Below, one piece after another: positions 53,644 through 62,222 of a stretch of 64,000 nucleotides of DNA (the stretch's first letter is position 1; each line of letters starts with the position of its first letter). The DNA is taken from contig NZ_JBKHUI010000020.1 of assembly GCF_046569695.1 (NCBI RefSeq), forward strand, positions 29,559 to 93,558. Direction: 5' to 3'. The position numbers and the translations under genes were made by a program. This DNA comes from Kluyvera sp046569695 (GTDB lineage: Bacteria; Pseudomonadota; Gammaproteobacteria; Enterobacterales; Enterobacteriaceae). A model generated the notes under the pieces. The model saw nothing but the letters and a program-made list of their open reading frames with translations. It searched no databases and had not been told where the DNA came from.

Positions 53644-54027
53644 TTACAGGCTCTCAGTAAAAGTACGCGCAATAACGTCGCGCTGCTGTTCTGGGGTTAG
53701 AGAGTTAAAGCGCACGGCATAACCAGACACACGGATGGTCAGCTGTGGGTATTTTTCTGGATGCTCAACCGCGTCCATCAGGGTTTCACGACGCAGCACG
53801 TTAACGTTCAGGTGCTGACCGCCTTCAACGCGGACTTCTGGTTTCGCTTCAACCGGGATTTCACGGTATTCGATGTCGCCCAGCGCGCTGACGGCAACAA
53901 CGTCATCTTCTGCGTAACCGCCTTTGGCACACAGGCAGCGTGCTTCGCCTTTCTCGCTGTCGAGCAGCCAGAATGAGTTCAGCAGGTCGTTGTTTGCAGC
54001 TTTAGTGATTTGGATACCTGTAATCAT
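53644..54027 (-). CDS. grcA: GrcA, autonomous glycyl radical cofactor
   Basis: 127 residues. Spare glycyl-radical domain that restores oxygen-damaged pyruvate formate-lyase. The radical Gly lies in IRVSGYAVRFNSL (about 102); the tail PEQQRDVIARTFTESL is PflB-like. An FNR box lies upstream. Confidence 0.98.
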   Translation of the reverse strand: MITGIQITKAANNDLLNSFWLLDSEKGEARCLCAKGGYAEDDVVAVSALGDIEYREIPVEAKPEVRVEGGQHLNVNVLRRETLMDAVEHPEKYPQLTIRVSGYAVRFNSLTPEQQRDVIARTFTESL

Positions 54028-54346
54028 TTGATGCCTCCCTAAGGCTCTTTATATTCGTTTTTAACCGGCCTGACCGCGGCCAATTGGTAAAACCATTGTT
54101 GCTTGAGTGTATATATACCCCTCAAACACCCCTGATTCTTTGATTTAAATCAACAAAAACCACACCACAAAAAAGGTCATAAGGGAAAATACTTGTTTTG
54201 CATCAAGTTACGCTCCGCGGTGCACGCAAAAATCTTTGTAAATCTTCAACTTTTTTTATCCCACCAGCAATGTTCGCCGCCTTCCGATTTTGTGATGACG
54301 AAAGAAGCAGTTAAGCTATACCGATAGCAATTCGCAGGAGAGCGAG
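54028..54346. other. grcA-ung divergent intergenic region
   Basis: 319 bp. An FNR box lies at 54140-54153; the rest is AT-rich with the two promoters. The ung ribosome site GGAGAG lies at its right end. Nothing else identified. Confidence 0.6.
54140..54153 (-). promoter_or_regulatory. FNR box of grcA
   Basis: TTGATTTAAATCAA, a perfect FNR palindrome (TTGAT-N4-ATCAA), about 115-125 bp upstream of grcA. Fits known anaerobic and acid induction of grcA. Confidence 0.88.
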
Positions 54347-55027
54347 ATGACCACCCCTTTAACCTGGCACGACGTGCTGGCCGCTGAAAAAGAGCAGCCT
54401 TATTTTGTGAACACCCTTGCCACCGTCGCCAGCGAGCGTCAGTCCGGCCAGACTATCTATCCACCGCAGAAAGATGTTTTTAACGCCTTTCGCTTCACCG
54501 AGTTAAACGACGTGAAGGTGGTGATCCTCGGCCAGGACCCGTATCACGGCCCTAACCAGGCGCACGGTCTGGCCTTCTCCGTGCAGCCGGGTATCGCAAC
54601 GCCGCCTTCCCTATTGAATATGTATAAAGAGCTTGAAGGAACCATCCCCGGTTTTACCCGCCCAAACCACGGCTATCTTGAGAGCTGGGCTCGCCAGGGC
54701 GTGCTGCTGCTCAACACCGTGCTGACCGTGCGTGCAGGACAAGCGCACTCGCACGCCAGCCTTGGCTGGGAAACCTTTACCGATAAAGTGATCGCGCTGA
54801 TTAACGAACACCGCGAAGGCGTGGTGTTCTTATTATGGGGATCGCACGCGCAGAAAAAAGGCGCCATTATCGATACTCAGCGCCACTGCGTGCTGAAAGC
54901 ACCGCACCCATCGCCGCTCTCCGCGCATCGCGGGTTCTTTGGCAGCAACCATTTTGTGAAGGCCAATGAGTGGCTGGAGCAGCGCGGTGAAGCACCGATT
55001 GACTGGATGCCGGTGCTGCCGGAATAG
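54347..55027 (+). CDS. ung: Uracil-DNA glycosylase
   Basis: 226 residues (E. coli 229). Removes uracil from DNA. Catalytic Asp64 in the water-activating loop VVILGQDPYHGP; C-terminal HPSPLSAHRGFFG with the catalytic His (about 187). Start after GGAGAG. Confidence 0.98.
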   Translation: MTTPLTWHDVLAAEKEQPYFVNTLATVASERQSGQTIYPPQKDVFNAFRFTELNDVKVVILGQDPYHGPNQAHGLAFSVQPGIATPPSLLNMYKELEGTIPGFTRPNHGYLESWARQGVLLLNTVLTVRAGQAHSHASLGWETFTDKVIALINEHREGVVFLLWGSHAQKKGAIIDTQRHCVLKAPHPSPLSAHRGFFGSNHFVKANEWLEQRGEAPIDWMPVLPE

Positions 55028-55090
55028 TTTGGTAGTTTCCCGGCGTCTCTGCGTTCGGCCGGGCTACATTTGAATCGTAGCCCGTCCGAG

Positions 55091-55125
55091 CAACGCAACG
55101 CAACGCAACGCAACGCAACGCAACG
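55091..55125. repeat. (CAACG)7 pentanucleotide tandem repeat
   Basis: Seven perfect copies of CAACG in a row, then CAACGCC diverges only at the flank. Lies 64 bp past the ung stop and just before a bidirectional terminator. Simple repeats of this type are prone to slippage. Confidence 0.97.
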
Positions 55126-55146
55126 CCAGGAAATATTGCAGATACA

Positions 55147-55182
55147 AAAAAACCGGTCGAGTCGCCTCTTCCGGTTTTTTTT
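55147..55182. terminator. Bidirectional terminator between ung and yfiF
   Basis: AAAAACCGG ... CCGGTTTTT with an inner GAG-TCGC-CTC stem; A-run on one side, T-run on the other. Confidence 0.88.
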
Positions 55183-55197
55183 CAACATCGCGTGTTC

Positions 55198-56298
55198 TTA
55201 CGCTTTATGCTGACGCCACCATTCGGCTAGCAGCACGCCCGTCGCCACGGAGACGTTCAGGCCCTCAACGGCACGAGTCCCGTCGATAGAAACGCTCATG
55301 TCAGCGATAGACGCTGCGGCTTCGGAAACGCCATCTCGATCCTGACCCAGCGCCAGAACCATCTTCTTAGGCAGCTCGGATTTGAACAGCGGCATGCCAC
55401 GGCCGTTGCCGCTGGTCGTTACGATGGTGTAGCCCGCGTCGCGGAACTGCTCCAGCGCATCGATGAAGCCGTCGCCGGTAATTGGCTCAACGTGTTCAGC
55501 GCCACCTTCTGCGGTACGGATCGCCGCACCGGACTCCAGCAGAGCTGCGTCCTGCAATACCACGCCTTTGACACTGAAGTGCGCGCAGCTGCGGATCATT
55601 GCGCCGAGGTTATGCGGGTTACCCGCGTCTTCCAACGCCAGTACGCAATCTTCTTCACCGCTTTTTGCAACCCACTGCTGTACGGAAGTGCCGTTACGCT
55701 TCTTAATCAGGAAGCAAACGCCGCCGTGGTGTTCAGTGCCGGACGCTTTCGCCAGCTCTTCTTCGTCAACCACGTGATAGGCTTTACGGTTTGCCGCCAT
55801 CCAGCGCAGTGCTTCTTTAAAGCGTGGGGTGACGCTTTGTACGAACCATGCGCGAACGATAGCGTCCGGACGGCTCTGGAACAGCGCCTGACAGGCATTT
55901 TCACCGTATACGCGAGTCTCTTCTGCGCGCTGACGACGCAGGACTTCAGGATCAATAAAGCTTTTACCGCTGATCCCACCGTGATCGGCTTTCGCCGGAG
56001 CGTCGTCACCCGGAGCACGGGAAACCGTACGCCATGGGGAGCCTTCACCACGATCGCGATCGCGTTCTACATCGCGGTCACGGCCACGTTCACGGCCGCG
56101 TTCGCTGTTAGGACCCTTTCTCTCATCACGGGCAGGGCGACGACCGCCTTCGGCACGGGAAGCACCAGCACGGGATGTGCCAGGACGGCCTCCGCCTTTA
56201 CCAGTACGAGGATTTTGGGTGCGTTTGTCCGAGTCATCGTCACTGCGGACGTACATCACTTTGACCTTGCCGTTTTTGTTCTTCAGTTCGTCGCTCAT
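55198..56298 (-). CDS. yfiF: YfiF, SpoU/TrmH-family RNA methyltransferase
   Basis: 366 residues (E. coli about 345) from an ATG at 56298 after GGAG. The N-terminal 100 residues are low-complexity and charged, with a run of alternating Arg, Asp, Glu and Gly (SERGRERGRDRDVERD). Then a SpoU substrate-binding domain (about 115-195) and SPOUT domain (about 215-365: LEDAGNPHNLGAMIRSCAHF, then LALGQDRDGVS and LNVSVATGVLLAEWW). The target RNA is unknown to me. Confidence 0.92.
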   Translation of the reverse strand: MSDELKNKNGKVKVMYVRSDDDSDKRTQNPRTGKGGGRPGTSRAGASRAEGGRRPARDERKGPNSERGRERGRDRDVERDRDRGEGSPWRTVSRAPGDDAPAKADHGGISGKSFIDPEVLRRQRAEETRVYGENACQALFQSRPDAIVRAWFVQSVTPRFKEALRWMAANRKAYHVVDEEELAKASGTEHHGGVCFLIKKRNGTSVQQWVAKSGEEDCVLALEDAGNPHNLGAMIRSCAHFSVKGVVLQDAALLESGAAIRTAEGGAEHVEPITGDGFIDALEQFRDAGYTIVTTSGNGRGMPLFKSELPKKMVLALGQDRDGVSEAAASIADMSVSIDGTRAVEGLNVSVATGVLLAEWWRQHKA

Positions 56299-56502
56299 GT
56301 TTTTCTCCACCTGCGCTGCGCGAAGCGCGCAGATTACCTGATGTGCTAGCGCTTAGCCATTACTTCATAAAAAAGACCACGACTATTATATCCATCGGAT
56401 AAAACGCCTTGTTGATTAATACAGTCTTGTTGATAATGTGTAACATTATAGAAACATCCGGCAACATTGCCGTTCTGCAACACGATGACCCAGAGGTGAG
56501 TT

Positions 56503-56928
56503 ATGAATACCGTTTGTGCCCACTGCCAGGCACTTAATCGCATTCCAGAAGCGCGTATTAACGAAGCGGCAAAATGTGGACGCTGTGGTGAAGACCTGTT
56601 CGATGGCGAAGTGATTAACGCTACGGACAGCACACTGGATAAACTGCTGAAGGACGATCTCCCCGTTGTTGTTGATTTCTGGGCGCCATGGTGTGGCCCA
56701 TGCCGTAACTTCGCGCCAATTTTCGAAGATGTCGCCGAAGAGCAAAGCGGAAAAATTCGTTTTGTGAAAGTGAACACCGAAGCGGAGCGCGAGCTCAGCG
56801 CGCGTTTCCGGATTCGCAGCATCCCGACCATTATGATTTTCAAAAATGGCGAAATTGTCGATATGCTCAACGGCGCGGTACCGAAAGCGCCGTTTGAAAG
56901 CTGGCTGAACGAAGCGCTGCAGGCATAA
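56503..56928 (+). CDS. trxC: TrxC, thioredoxin 2
   Basis: 141 residues. Zinc-binding N-terminal domain with Cys5, Cys8, Cys25, Cys28 (VCAHC and KCGRC), then a thioredoxin domain with the active site WCGPC (Cys64, Cys67). In E. coli it is OxyR-induced under oxidative stress. Start after AGAGGTG. Confidence 0.98.
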   Translation: MNTVCAHCQALNRIPEARINEAAKCGRCGEDLFDGEVINATDSTLDKLLKDDLPVVVDFWAPWCGPCRNFAPIFEDVAEEQSGKIRFVKVNTEAERELSARFRIRSIPTIMIFKNGEIVDMLNGAVPKAPFESWLNEALQA

Positions 56929-56934
56929 TCCCAC

Positions 56935-56955
56935 CGGGGCACATCTTGTGCCCCG
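56935..56955 (+). terminator. Hairpin after trxC
   Basis: CGGGGCAC pairs with GTGCCCCG over a 5-nt loop; only weak T-richness follows. Confidence 0.55.
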
Positions 56956-56997
56956 TATTCGCCTCTGCGACAATAGCGTTTTTGCCGTACGATTCCT

Positions 56998-57696
56998 ATG
57001 ATTGATAACGCCGTTCTTCGGTTGCGCGCCGACCGACTTGCCCGCGCCACTCGCCCTTTTCTTGCCCGCGGTAATCGGGTTCGCCGCTGCCAGCGCTGTC
57101 TGCTGGTACAACGCTATTGTCTGTGCGACACCATCGCCCCACATCCGGCAAAGAGCCGTTTTTGCCTGGTGATGTTCGACACCGAACCGATGAAGCCCAG
57201 CAACACCGGTCGCCTGATTGCCGACATTTTGCCGCAAACCGAGGCTTTCCAGTGGTCACGTACCGAGCCGCCGCAGGCGCTGCTCGAGCTGGTAAAAAAA
57301 CCGGACTACCAGCCGATGGTGGTTTTCCCGTCGTCCTACGCAGACCCGGACCGTCAGGTGCTCACTACGCCACCTACCGGAAAACCACCGCTGTTTATTA
57401 TGTTAGACGGAACCTGGCCAGAAGCGCGGAAAATGTTCCGTAAAAGCCCGTGGCTGGACAATCTGCCGCTTATCTCCGTCGATCTATCACGCGTATCGGC
57501 CTACAGCCTGCGCGAAGCGCATGTCGAAGGTCAGTACTGCACCGCCGAAGTCGCCATTGCGCTGCTGGATTTAGCCGACGACACCGGGGCAGCCTCTGCG
57601 CTCAGCGGACACTTCACTCGCTTTCGTGAGCACTACCTTGCAGGAAAATCTCATCATCAGGGGAACATCACAACAGCCGAAGCGGAAAACGGTTAA
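56998..57696 (+). CDS. tapT: TapT, tRNA-uridine aminocarboxypropyltransferase (DTW domain)
   Basis: 232 residues. Makes acp3U47 in tRNA. N-terminal zinc-binding cysteines in RRCQRCLLVQRYCLCD; DTW-type motif in MLDGTWPEARKM; SAM-binding FDTEPMKPSNTGRL. First of a tapT-patZ-pssA run; 36 bp before patZ. Confidence 0.94.
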   Translation: MIDNAVLRLRADRLARATRPFLARGNRVRRCQRCLLVQRYCLCDTIAPHPAKSRFCLVMFDTEPMKPSNTGRLIADILPQTEAFQWSRTEPPQALLELVKKPDYQPMVVFPSSYADPDRQVLTTPPTGKPPLFIMLDGTWPEARKMFRKSPWLDNLPLISVDLSRVSAYSLREAHVEGQYCTAEVAIALLDLADDTGAASALSGHFTRFREHYLAGKSHHQGNITTAEAENG

Positions 57697-57731
57697 ACTC
57701 ATCAGATTACTGTCGCGTAAGGAAGACGGCT

Positions 57732-60383
57732 ATGAGTCAACGTGGGCTGGAAGCACTTCTGAGGCCAAAATCCATTGCGGTGATTGGCGCCTCGATGAAA
57801 CCACAGCGGGCCGGTTTTTTGATGATGCAGAATTTACTGGCTGGCGGCTTTGCCGGCCCCGTTCTGCCCGTCACCCCGGCCTGGAAAGCGGTGCTTGGCG
57901 TTCTTGCCTGGCCGACGATTGACAGCCTCCCCTTTTCACCGGATCTCGCGGTGCTTTGCACCCACGCTCGTCGCAACCTTGAATTGCTGGAAGCGCTAGG
58001 GGAAAAGGGCTGCAAAACCTGCATTATTCTCTCTTCTACTCCCGACCAGTTCAGCGCGCTACAAGCCTGCGCTGCCCGCTATCAGATGCGTCTGCTTGGG
58101 CCAAACAGTCTGGGCTTGCTCGCCCCCTGGCAGGGCCTGAACGCCAGCTTTTCACCGGTGCCGATTCGCAAAGGCAAGCTGGCCTTTATTTCTCAATCAG
58201 CTGCCGTTTCCAATACCATCCTCGACTGGGCGCAGCAGCGAGAGATGGGTTTTTCTTACTTTATTGCGCTGGGTGACAGCCTGGATATTGATGTCGACGA
58301 CCTGCTCGACTATCTGGCGCGAGACAGCAAAACCAGCGCTATTCTGCTCTATCTGGAGCAGCTCAGCGATGCGCGGCGTTTTGTATCCGCCGCCCGAAGC
58401 GCATCACGCAATAAACCGATTCTGGTGATTAAAAGCGGGCGCAGCCCGGCCGCTCAGCGTCTGCTACACGTGAACTCCGGGATGGACCCGGCCTGGGATG
58501 CCGCCATTCAGCGTGCAGGTCTGCTACGCGTGCAGGATACCCACGAGCTTTTCTCTGCTGTTGAGACCCTAAGCCATATGCGCCCACTACGCGGCGAGCG
58601 GCTGATGATTATCAGCAACGGCGCGGCACCCGCGGCGCTGGCACTGGACGAGCACTGGGCGCGCAACGGAAAGCTTGCCACCCTCAGCGACGAGACGCGC
58701 CAGCAGCTACAACAGCTTCTACCAGACACCGTTGAGGCCAATAACCCACTGGATCTGCGCGATGATGCCAGTATCGAACACTATTTAGCAGCGGTGAATG
58801 TGTTGCTCAATAGCCCGGACCTGGATGCCCTGATGGTGATCCACTCCCCTAGTGCTACGGCACCGGGCAGTGAAAGCGCCACCGCGCTCATTGACCTCAT
58901 CAAAAAGCACCCGCGCGGGAACTACATCAGCGTGCTGACCAACTGGTGCGGCGAATACTCATCGCGGGAAGCACGTCGTATGTTCAGCGATGCGGGCATC
59001 CCGACTTACCGCACCCCGGAAGGGACGATTACCGCTTTTATGCATATGGTGGAATACCGCCGTAACCAGAAGCAGCTGCGGGAAACACCGGCGCTGCCGC
59101 ATAGCCTGACGGCCAATACCAGCCAGGCGCATGAGCTATTACAGCAGGCAATAGACAGCGGCATCAGCGCGTTGGACACCCACGAAGTTCGCCCGATTCT
59201 GGAAGCCTACGGGCTGAATACACTGCCAACCTGGATTGCCTCAGACAGCGCCGAAGCGGTGCATATCGCCGAACAAATTGGTTATCCGGTGGCGCTGAAA
59301 CTACGCTCACCGGATATTCCGCACAAATCTGAAGTTCAGGGCGTCATGCTCTACCTGCGCACCGCCACCGAGGTACAGCAGGCCGCCGATGCAATCCTCG
59401 ACCGCGTCAAAATGGCCTGGCCGCAGGCACGCATTCACGGCCTGCTGGTGCAGAGTATGGCCAACCGTGCTGGCGCGCAGGAGCTACGCGTAGTGGTTGA
59501 GCACGACCCGGTTTTTGGCCCGCTGATTATGCTGGGCGAAGGTGGCGTAGAGTGGCGTGCTGAAGATCAGGCTGCCGTTGCCCTGCCACCGCTGAATATG
59601 ACGCTGGCGCGCTATTTGGTTATTCAGGCCATTAAGAGTAAGAAAATCCGCGGCCGCAGTGCGCTGCGCCCGTTAGATATTCCGGGCTTAAGCCAGCTAT
59701 TGGTGCAGGTTTCTAACCTGATTGTTGACTGCCCGGAAATCCAGCGTCTGGATATTCACCCGCTGCTGGTCTCCGGCAACGAATTTACCGCGCTGGATGT
59801 GACGCTGGATATTGCCCCGTTTAGCGGTTCGAGCGAAAGCCGGCTTGCCATTCGTCCGTATCCTCAGCATCTGGAAGAGTGGGTCACCATGAAAAATGGT
59901 GACCGCTGCCTGTTCCGCCCTATCCTGCCGGAAGATGAGCCGCTATTGCAGCAGTTTATCGCCCGGGTCACAAAAGAGGATCTTTACTACCGCTACTTTA
60001 GCGAGATTAACGAATTCACCCATGACGATTTAGCCAACATGACGCAGATCGACTACGATCGAGAAATGGCCTTTGTGGCGGTTCACGGTTCTGGCGACGA
60101 TACCGAGATCCTCGGTGTGACCCGCGCGATTTCCGATCCGGATAATATCGACGCGGAATTTGCCGTACTGGTCCGTTCCGATCTAAAAGGCCTTGGGCTC
60201 GGCGGGAGGTTGCTGGATAAGCTTATCGGCTACACTCGCGCTCACGGTTTGCTGCGCCTGAACGGCATTACCATGCCCAATAATCGCGGAATGATAGCGC
60301 TCGCGAGGAAGCTCGGTTTTGACGTTGATATTCAGCTGGAAGATGGCATCGTCGGCCTATCCCTAAGGCTGAGTGATGACTAA
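57732..60383 (+). CDS. patZ: PatZ (Pka), protein lysine acetyltransferase
   Basis: 883 residues. N-terminal two-thirds is an NDP-forming acyl-CoA synthetase-like region: CoA-binding (about 5-130, IAVIGASMKPQRAGF), succinyl-CoA ligase-like (about 145-440) and ATP-grasp (about 480-700). The C-terminal GNAT domain (about 725-883, with RSDLKGLGLGGRLLDKLI) acetylates Acs and other proteins. Start after AAGGAAG. Confidence 0.97.
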   Translation: MSQRGLEALLRPKSIAVIGASMKPQRAGFLMMQNLLAGGFAGPVLPVTPAWKAVLGVLAWPTIDSLPFSPDLAVLCTHARRNLELLEALGEKGCKTCIILSSTPDQFSALQACAARYQMRLLGPNSLGLLAPWQGLNASFSPVPIRKGKLAFISQSAAVSNTILDWAQQREMGFSYFIALGDSLDIDVDDLLDYLARDSKTSAILLYLEQLSDARRFVSAARSASRNKPILVIKSGRSPAAQRLLHVNSGMDPAWDAAIQRAGLLRVQDTHELFSAVETLSHMRPLRGERLMIISNGAAPAALALDEHWARNGKLATLSDETRQQLQQLLPDTVEANNPLDLRDDASIEHYLAAVNVLLNSPDLDALMVIHSPSATAPGSESATALIDLIKKHPRGNYISVLTNWCGEYSSREARRMFSDAGIPTYRTPEGTITAFMHMVEYRRNQKQLRETPALPHSLTANTSQAHELLQQAIDSGISALDTHEVRPILEAYGLNTLPTWIASDSAEAVHIAEQIGYPVALKLRSPDIPHKSEVQGVMLYLRTATEVQQAADAILDRVKMAWPQARIHGLLVQSMANRAGAQELRVVVEHDPVFGPLIMLGEGGVEWRAEDQAAVALPPLNMTLARYLVIQAIKSKKIRGRSALRPLDIPGLSQLLVQVSNLIVDCPEIQRLDIHPLLVSGNEFTALDVTLDIAPFSGSSESRLAIRPYPQHLEEWVTMKNGDRCLFRPILPEDEPLLQQFIARVTKEDLYYRYFSEINEFTHDDLANMTQIDYDREMAFVAVHGSGDDTEILGVTRAISDPDNIDAEFAVLVRSDLKGLGLGGRLLDKLIGYTRAHGLLRLNGITMPNNRGMIALARKLGFDVDIQLEDGIVGLSLRLSDD

Positions 60384-60491
60384 GTTGCTGGAAATGCTGC
60401 CCTTACCCGACAGAGATGGTATCATTGACCGCTTACGTCGTCTGCCAGGTACAGAGGACCCTTCACTAAACCAGAGAAGAAACGCACTGTG

Positions 60492-61847
60492 ATGTTGTCA
60501 AAATTTAAGCGTAATAAACATCAACAACACCTTGCCCAACTACCCAAGCTTTCACAGTCTGTTGATGATATTGAGTTTTTCTATGCTCCAGCAGATTTCC
60601 GTGAAGCTCTGCTCGCAAAAATCGCCAGCGCCACGCGCCGAATTTGCATCGTCGCGTTGTACCTCGAACAGGACGACGCCGGAAAGACGATTCTGCAAGC
60701 CTTGTACGAAGCCAAACGTCAACGCCCGGAGCTTGAAGTCCGTGTGCTGGTTGACTGGCATCGCGCACAGCGTGGGCGTATTGGTGCAGCCGCGTCTAAT
60801 ACCAATGCGGACTGGTACTGCCGTACAGCAAAAGAGAACCCGGGCGTAGAGGTTCCCGTTTACGGCGTGCCGATTAACACCCGTGAAGCACTCGGCGTGC
60901 TGCACTTTAAGGGCTTCATTATTGATGACTGCGTGCTGTACAGCGGCGCAAGCATCAACGATGTCTATCTGCATCAGCACGATAAATATCGCTATGACCG
61001 CTATCAGTGCATCCGTAACCCGCAGATGGCTGACATCATGTTTAATTGGGTATCGGAGAATCTTGTTGAAGGTCGCGGCGTTAACCGTCTCGATAATACC
61101 GAGCGCCCGAAAAGCCCGGAAATCAAAAACGACATTCGTCTTTATCGTCAGGAACTGCGCGATACCAGCTACCATTTTGAGGGTAATGCCAGCGATGACG
61201 AGCTCACCGTCACGCCGTTGGTTGGTCTTGGCAAAACCAGCGTACTGAATAAAACGATTTTCCATCTGATGCCGTGCACCGAGGAAAAGCTCACCATCTG
61301 CACGCCATACTTCAACCTGCCTGCGCTGCTGGTGCGTAATATTATTCGCCTGCTGCGGGATGGGAAAAAAGTAGAGATCATCGTCGGTGATAAGACAGCA
61401 AACGACTTCTACATCCCGGAAAACGAGCCGTTTAAGATCATCGGTGCGCTGCCTTATCTGTATGAGATTAACCTGCGCCGCTTCCTGAGCCGCCTGCAGT
61501 ATTACATCAATACCGATCAGCTGACCGTGCGTCTGTGGAAAGACGAGGATAATACCTATCACCTGAAAGGGATGTGGGTCGATAACGAGTGGATCCTGCT
61601 GACCGGCAACAACCTTAACCCGCGCGCCTGGCGCCTGGATCTGGAAAATGCTGTCCTGATCCACGATCCGAAAAAGGAACTGGCGTCGATGCGCCAGAGA
61701 GAGCTGGATCTGATCCGCAAACATACGACGGTGGTAAATGATTTCCGCGATCTGCAAAGCATCGCTGAATACCCCGTTAAGGTGCGTAAGCTGATTCGCC
61801 GTCTGCGACGTATTCGTATCGACCGACTGATCAGCCGTATCCTTTAA
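60492..61847 (+). CDS. pssA: Phosphatidylserine synthase
   Basis: 451 residues. Phospholipase D-superfamily enzyme that makes phosphatidylserine from CDP-diacylglycerol and serine. Two HKD-type motifs: VLHFKGFIIDDCVLYSGA (about 135) and YHLKGMWVDNEWILLTGNN (about 355). Basic C-terminus (KLIRRLRRIRIDRLISRIL) fits peripheral membrane binding. An in-frame GTG precedes the ATG. Confidence 0.98.
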   Translation: MLSKFKRNKHQQHLAQLPKLSQSVDDIEFFYAPADFREALLAKIASATRRICIVALYLEQDDAGKTILQALYEAKRQRPELEVRVLVDWHRAQRGRIGAAASNTNADWYCRTAKENPGVEVPVYGVPINTREALGVLHFKGFIIDDCVLYSGASINDVYLHQHDKYRYDRYQCIRNPQMADIMFNWVSENLVEGRGVNRLDNTERPKSPEIKNDIRLYRQELRDTSYHFEGNASDDELTVTPLVGLGKTSVLNKTIFHLMPCTEEKLTICTPYFNLPALLVRNIIRLLRDGKKVEIIVGDKTANDFYIPENEPFKIIGALPYLYEINLRRFLSRLQYYINTDQLTVRLWKDEDNTYHLKGMWVDNEWILLTGNNLNPRAWRLDLENAVLIHDPKKELASMRQRELDLIRKHTTVVNDFRDLQSIAEYPVKVRKLIRRLRRIRIDRLISRIL

Positions 61848-61852
61848 ATTGC

Positions 61853-61879
61853 AGCCCCGTTTCGACGGGGCTTTTTTTT
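61853..61879 (+). terminator. pssA Rho-independent terminator
   Basis: AGCCCCGT-TTCG-ACGGGGCT followed by eight T. Confidence 0.95.
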
Positions 61880-61891
61880 CAAGGAGCTATA

Positions 61892-62218
61892 ATGACCCGC
61901 ATCCTCGTTCTTTGTAGCGCGCTCGTATTAAGCGGCTGTAGCCATATGGCTAACGATAGCTGGAGCGGACAGGATAAAGCCCAGCACTTTATTGCCTCTG
62001 CCATGCTCTCTGCCGCCGGTAACGAATATGCGCAGCATCAGGGCATCAGCCGTGACCGCAGCGCCGCCATTGGCTTTATGTTTTCCGTCAGTCTGGGTGC
62101 ATCAAAGGAGCTGTGGGATAGCCGCCCGGCAGGGAGCGGCTGGAGTTGGAAAGACTTTGCATGGGATGTCGCCGGTGCCACAACCGGCTATGCGGTGTGG
62201 CAGCTGGCGCAGCATTAA
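61892..62218 (+). CDS. yfiM: YfiM, lipoprotein
   Basis: 108 residues. Lipobox LVLSGC (Cys16) then SHMANDSWSGQDKAQHF. Family DUF2279-like; function unknown. Contains a glycine-rich hydrophobic stretch (about 80-105). AAGGAG lies before the ATG. Converges with kgtP with a 4-bp gap. Confidence 0.94.
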   Translation: MTRILVLCSALVLSGCSHMANDSWSGQDKAQHFIASAMLSAAGNEYAQHQGISRDRSAAIGFMFSVSLGASKELWDSRPAGSGWSWKDFAWDVAGATTGYAVWQLAQH

Positions 62219-62222
62219 CGTG

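Noticed and set aside
54867..55188. Open frames reading through the CAACG repeat (VALRC-type peptide repeats)
   Set aside because: The peptide repeat is a by-product of the pentanucleotide array, and the frames overlap ung antisense.
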